Shown one piece after another: positions 31,113-34,429 of a DNA stretch of 34,429 nucleotides (positions are counted from its first letter, which is position 1; each line of letters begins with the position of its first letter). The translations under genes were made by a program, and so were the position numbers. The stretch lies in the NCBI GenBank assembly GCA_017938155.1, contig JAGBCD010000030.1, positions 1 to 34,429 on the forward strand, in the 5' to 3' direction. This stretch comes from Paludibacteraceae bacterium (GTDB lineage Bacteria; Bacteroidota; Bacteroidia; Bacteroidales; Paludibacteraceae). The notes under the pieces were generated by a model. That model was not told the origin of the DNA, searched no databases, and worked only from the letters and a program-made list of their open reading frames with translations.

Positions 31113-33977
31113 TTACCACCATGTCACGCGTTTGTTGGTTGAGTCGGTGGAACTCTTGTCGTATTTGAGGTCTTTGAGCATGCTTGCATTGACGCCAATG
31201 TGGAACGTATAGCTTTTGTATGGACCAAATGGTACAAAACTAGCGGACATGTTCCAGCAGTGCAAGTCTCGGCTTATGTTGAAACTGGTAGTTGCCCATT
31301 TTTTGTTTGTAATGTCGAAACTGGTGCTGGTGCTCACTTTCCATCCACCACCAAAACCAATAGAGCCACTCAAACTTAAGTTTTGGGTAAACTGCATCTT
31401 ATAATACATTTTTTCATAGTCAAATTCACGTCCTTGAGCATATCGAACGTTGTAGCTTACGGTCAAACTCCAAGGTATCTCTGTCTTGACAAAGCCGTCT
31501 TGTGATACCTTTTTTTCTTGTTCCCCTCTACGCAGTTTGCCGTTGCTTACACTACCATCGGCGTTGACTTCGATGTCCTCCATATTGGTATTATTCTCCT
31601 TATCCGTTTCGTCGGAGGATTTGTTTTTGTCTTTTTTATTAAACCACTTTTTGATTACTTCGTTATTGAATGTATAGCTCAAGCTGGTTCCTGTACCCAA
31701 GAATAGTGGGAACTTGCCGTGATGCCAATACTGTTTGTTGGTTCGCATCGGTTGTCCAAAAGCATTCAGTTCGTACATGTATGGGTCAAACTGTCCCGTG
31801 AGGTTCAAGGTATAATTGACTACGGGAATCTTGATACGTAGGTTGACGGTGAAATTGCTCCAATTCATGGAGTCGGCAGCGAAGTTGTATGCTCCTGATA
31901 TGCCCAAGTTGTCAATCAAACTAATTACTTTGAATGGTTCATTGCCGGTGGTATCCTTGTCGTTGCGAATTTTCATTTCAATATTGTTTTGCAAGGAGAA
32001 GCCAAGGTTGGCTGCCAATCCTCGGGTCGCATTTCCATACATTCCATTAGGGAATCGTGAATAGTTCTGTTGTATAAACATGGGTTGCCCCATGGCATCC
32101 AGTTTGGGTGTGCGTTTACCTGTTTCTGGGTCAATAGAATCGGTCAGTACTGGCTGATTGAACTGTCCATAATATCCCCATCCACTTGCTCCAAAATCAG
32201 GATGGTAGCTAAAACTCAAGCTGGGAGTCATCACGTGTCTTACTTTTTCTACTTTTCCTTTTGGGAATAGTTTGCGTATAGGGGTGTAGAATCCGTACAG
32301 TTTGGTTTGCATTGAAACGCCTACATTGAAATCAAACACGTTGTAAAAACCATTGGTTGTATCTCGTTGAATCACTTGGTTGGCTTCGTCCCAACTTTGG
32401 TCTATTCGTTGGAAATACATTCGGTCTTTCAGGCTTATATTGGGGGTGATATTGATATACTTGAATGCAGTCCATGTGGCAGAGATAGGAATAGAATGTT
32501 GCATACCTGTTTGCCAATCTCGCAAGAAATTAGATTTGAATAGTTGGTCCTCTTTCACGCGATTGATAGCTATCTTGGCATTAGCAGAATAGGACAAACG
32601 TATTTTTTCGTACCATTTCTCTTTGCCCACCCCATGTTTGCGTTTGAAGGGATAGACACTACTCATATTGATGCTTAGGTCAGGCAGTGTGAGTGACAGC
32701 GTAGAGTCTTTGGTCTGCTGGCTAATCAATGCACTCATGCTTAGGCTCCAAGGGCTATTGGGGAAGCGTTGTGTATAGCTGATACTACTTGATTTGGTGT
32801 TCTCGGAGTTGAGTTGTGGGTTGTAGTAACTATTGATATTGCTTCTATTGTAACCAGAAGTGGAGAAGTTGACACTGGCCGAAAAATTACTATATGGGTT
32901 AGCCTTGGCGTCTTGTTGGTGTGTCCATACTACGCTTAAGTTTCTTGCTTGACTGTAGTCAGGCAACCCTTTTTCTCCAGTCACGTCACTACGGTAGTTG
33001 ATGCTTAGGTTACCTCTAAAACGGTATCGTTTAACGTAGCGTGAAGTGGCATAAATGGCCCATGTACCTTTGGTATAGATGTCACCTGTAATCTCCATGT
33101 CTATATAGTCGTTGATGGCGAAATAGTATCCGATGCCTCGTAGGTACATACCGCGTGAATAGTCGTCACCGAATGTAGGCATGATTAGTCCGCTGGAGTA
33201 GGTGTCGGTGAATGGAAAGAATCCAAAAGGAATAGCCAGGGGTACGGGAACATCTCCCAATACCATGTAAGCGGGTCCTGTCGCGATGTTCTTGCCTGGA
33301 CGCACTTTGGCTTTGGTCATCTTGAGGTAGAAGTGTGGATGGTCATGGTTGTCACATGTGGTGTAGCGTCCTCCTGCCATCATCATCTCTCCCGTGTCGG
33401 TCTTTTTGGCCTTTTCAGCTACGACATATCCTTCGCCTTGTTCGGAGATAACGCCTCGTATAAATCCTTTTTGTGTTTTGAGGTTGTATGTCAGTTCGTT
33501 GGATTCGTAACTATCTTTGGCATCTTTGAAGACGGGTTTGCCTATCCATTCTTCGTTGATGGAGTCATATACGCCATATGCGTGTAGTGTGCTACTATCC
33601 ATGCATATTCTGATGCGTTCGCTGGTCAACTCCATGCCGCTATATTTGACATCGCTGGAACCATACATATAGGCGGTGCCATCGTTGAAAAGAACGAGCG
33701 AATCTTCTGCTACGTAATCAACGGGTGCATCCAATGTGGTTTGGCTGCTTTGTGAAGTAGGTTTGACACTGTCGCTTGATAGCGCTTGAGCCTTCAGTGG
33801 GTCTTGTTCTGGATCGGGTATATGAAGGCTATCTTGGGGCATCAGTATGGGTGCATTGGTTAAGGTCTGCGCGGTCATCGCCATACCGAAACACCCCAAG
33901 CAATAGAGGCAAACCAAACATAGCAAACGTTTGGATGCGTGTAGGGCAGATGTATATGTAATGCGATTTCCGTTCAT
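31113..33977 (-). CDS. lptD: LPS-assembly outer-membrane protein LptD
   Basis: The terminal barrel of the Lpt bridge; with LptE it inserts LPS in the outer leaflet. The product has 954 residues. Residues about 1-36 are a signal peptide with a long n-region. About 65-220 is the beta-jellyroll OstA/LptA-like domain (VYDSINEEWIGKPVFKD, GRYTTCDNHDHPHFYL). From about 230 on is the barrel, with PVPLAIPFGFFPFT, GLIMPTFGDD and many alternating strands. There is an acidic, Lys-rich insertion near 795-840. This is the first gene of the - strand run and has its own promoter. Together with porU/porV downstream it suggests coordinated synthesis of LPS export and LPS-linked T9SS anchoring. Confidence 0.95.
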   Translation of the reverse strand: MNGNRITYTSALHASKRLLCLVCLYCLGCFGMAMTAQTLTNAPILMPQDSLHIPDPEQDPLKAQALSSDSVKPTSQSSQTTLDAPVDYVAEDSLVLFNDGTAYMYGSSDVKYSGMELTSERIRICMDSSTLHAYGVYDSINEEWIGKPVFKDAKDSYESNELTYNLKTQKGFIRGVISEQGEGYVVAEKAKKTDTGEMMMAGGRYTTCDNHDHPHFYLKMTKAKVRPGKNIATGPAYMVLGDVPVPLAIPFGFFPFTDTYSSGLIMPTFGDDYSRGMYLRGIGYYFAINDYIDMEITGDIYTKGTWAIYATSRYVKRYRFRGNLSINYRSDVTGEKGLPDYSQARNLSVVWTHQQDAKANPYSNFSASVNFSTSGYNRSNINSYYNPQLNSENTKSSSISYTQRFPNSPWSLSMSALISQQTKDSTLSLTLPDLSINMSSVYPFKRKHGVGKEKWYEKIRLSYSANAKIAINRVKEDQLFKSNFLRDWQTGMQHSIPISATWTAFKYINITPNISLKDRMYFQRIDQSWDEANQVIQRDTTNGFYNVFDFNVGVSMQTKLYGFYTPIRKLFPKGKVEKVRHVMTPSLSFSYHPDFGASGWGYYGQFNQPVLTDSIDPETGKRTPKLDAMGQPMFIQQNYSRFPNGMYGNATRGLAANLGFSLQNNIEMKIRNDKDTTGNEPFKVISLIDNLGISGAYNFAADSMNWSNFTVNLRIKIPVVNYTLNLTGQFDPYMYELNAFGQPMRTNKQYWHHGKFPLFLGTGTSLSYTFNNEVIKKWFNKKDKNKSSDETDKENNTNMEDIEVNADGSVSNGKLRRGEQEKKVSQDGFVKTEIPWSLTVSYNVRYAQGREFDYEKMYYKMQFTQNLSLSGSIGFGGGWKVSTSTSFDITNKKWATTSFNISRDLHCWNMSASFVPFGPYKSYTFHIGVNASMLKDLKYDKSSTDSTNKRVTWW

Positions 33978-34033
33978 GCGTTTGTGTTTTTGTACGTGCG
34001 TGCGTGTATGCGCACATTACGCAAAATATCGTG

Positions 34034-34065
34034 CAAAGATAGTACTTTTCTTTGAGATACACAAA
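34034..34065 (-). promoter_or_regulatory. Promoter of the lptD-to-sufE gene run
   Basis: On the - strand, TTTG (34065-34062), 20 nt, then TATCTTTG (34041-34034) is a full Bacteroidota promoter match. The expected start near 34028 gives a leader of about 50 nt before the lptD ATG. The stretch 34066-34206 beyond it is AT-rich, then carries loose AACCTTT/AGAACC-type repeats, and holds no gene. Confidence 0.8.
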
Positions 34066-34206
34066 TCTAACTTTTGCTAAAGGGGTAAATATAATGTTTT
34101 TTATAAAATTGTGTAATTTTCTCTTAAAAGTAATGCGACTGTGGGGATGTGACTACGTCGCGGGGGGCTAAGAGTTCTAAAGGTTCTAAGGGTTCAAAGG
34201 TTAAAC

Positions 34207-34256
34207 GTTTCACGCACCTGCGGTGCTTGTTTCATCGCTTCGCTGTTTCATGGTTT
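34207..34256 (-). repeat. Diverged partial copy of the end repeat
   Basis: These 50 nt match 34349-34398 at 44 positions. Four of the six differences fall in the hairpin: two in its loop (TGC versus AGA) and two as a compensatory pair in its stem (GCACC/GGTGC here, GCATC/GATGC there). The GCTTCGC mini-hairpin is unchanged. It is a second, older-looking copy of the same element in the same orientation. Confidence 0.8.
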
Positions 34257-34275
34257 AAGGAGAGTGTTTGAATTC

Positions 34276-34336
34276 TTATCTCGCTTCGCTCAAACGATTG
34301 CTACTTATCTCGGCTTACGCCCCGAACGATTGCTAC
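34276..34336 (-). repeat. Two inverted mini-hairpin modules at the right end
   Basis: On the - strand these are GTAGCAATCGTTCG...GAGATAA units of 32 nt (34336-34305) and 29 nt (34304-34276), followed by GAATT as in the left array. Their inner hairpins are GGC-GTAA-GCC and GC-GAA-GC, different from all left-end stems except one GC/GC stem. Confidence 0.88.
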
Positions 34337-34418
34337 AAAGTTTCAAAGTTTCACGCATCAGAGATGCTTGTTTCACCGCTTCGCTGTTTCAAGGTTTCAT
34401 CACTCACAACTCCTCCCC
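34323..34418 (-). repeat. Right copy of the 96-bp terminal inverted repeat
   Basis: This is the exact reverse complement of 47-142. It overlaps the first right-end mini-hairpin module. The next bases toward the window edge (ATAGCAAACCA) do not match the left copy. Confidence 0.9.
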
Positions 34419-34429
34419 ATAGCAAACCA

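Noticed and set aside
47-34418. A 34-kb composite transposon bounded by the 96-bp inverted repeats
   Set aside because: No transposase, and the interior is dominated by core genes; extra modules and partial copies indicate a dispersed repeat.
1-34429. tRNA, rRNA or prophage genes
   Set aside because: No stretch showed tRNA arms, rRNA-like conserved sequence, or phage structural or integrase proteins in reading both strands by eye; a covariance-model scan would be the decisive test.

Overview
The window looks like chromosomal DNA of an AT-rich member of the Bacteroidales (phylum Bacteroidota). Four things support this: promoters of the Bacteroidota type (TTG or TTTG, about 20 nt, then TAnnTTTG), type IX secretion system (T9SS) genes porU and porV, exported proteins with T9SS-like C-terminal tails, and a Bacteroidota-type LptD. 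A relative of Paludibacteraceae or Muribaculaceae is possible, but that is an impression, not a demonstration. No rRNA, tRNA, CRISPR array, transposase, integrase or phage gene was seen.

Layout. Both ends (1-251 and about 34207-34418) carry a modular intergenic repeat. A 96-bp stretch is identical and inverted between the ends, and next to it lie tandem 29-32 nt modules built around tiny hairpins. From 600 to 8767 three exported proteins lie on the + strand: a probably highly expressed propeller-like surface protein, a propeller/amidase/Ig fusion, and a phosphodiester glycosidase. All three end in the same kind of short tail. The gene-poor stretch 8768-9708 holds a terminator-like hairpin, a possible three-way-junction fold, promoters and one doubtful small ORF. 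From 9709 to 18900 lies a compact three-gene + strand unit: an unknown exported protein with a C-terminal membrane anchor, a DUF4105 (Lnb N-terminal domain) membrane protein, and a 2336-residue multidomain surface protein. Then come argR with an ARG-box-like operator, a DUF349 protein, and an FtsE-type ATPase that overlaps it.

From 33977 down to 21999 the - strand carries one nearly unbroken gene run behind a clear promoter: lptD, slyD-type isomerase, der, a degenerate FAH-like gene, porU, porV, ispF, a short DUF3256-like gene, aroK, sufE. A strong bidirectional hairpin at 21852-21890 separates it from the converging + strand genes.

How the parts fit. LptD inserts lipopolysaccharide into the outer membrane. 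PorV carries T9SS cargo to the sortase PorU, which in Porphyromonas gingivalis attaches cargo to a special LPS. The + strand half encodes at least four likely T9SS-type clients. The window therefore pairs export and anchoring machinery with candidate cargo, among ordinary housekeeping genes (MEP isoprenoid, shikimate, Fe-S, ribosome assembly). Most worth following up are the covarying mini-hairpin repeats, the three-gene surface unit at 9709-18900, the FAH-like protein without its metal ligands, the exported amidase/phosphodiesterase pair, and the ARG box at argR.
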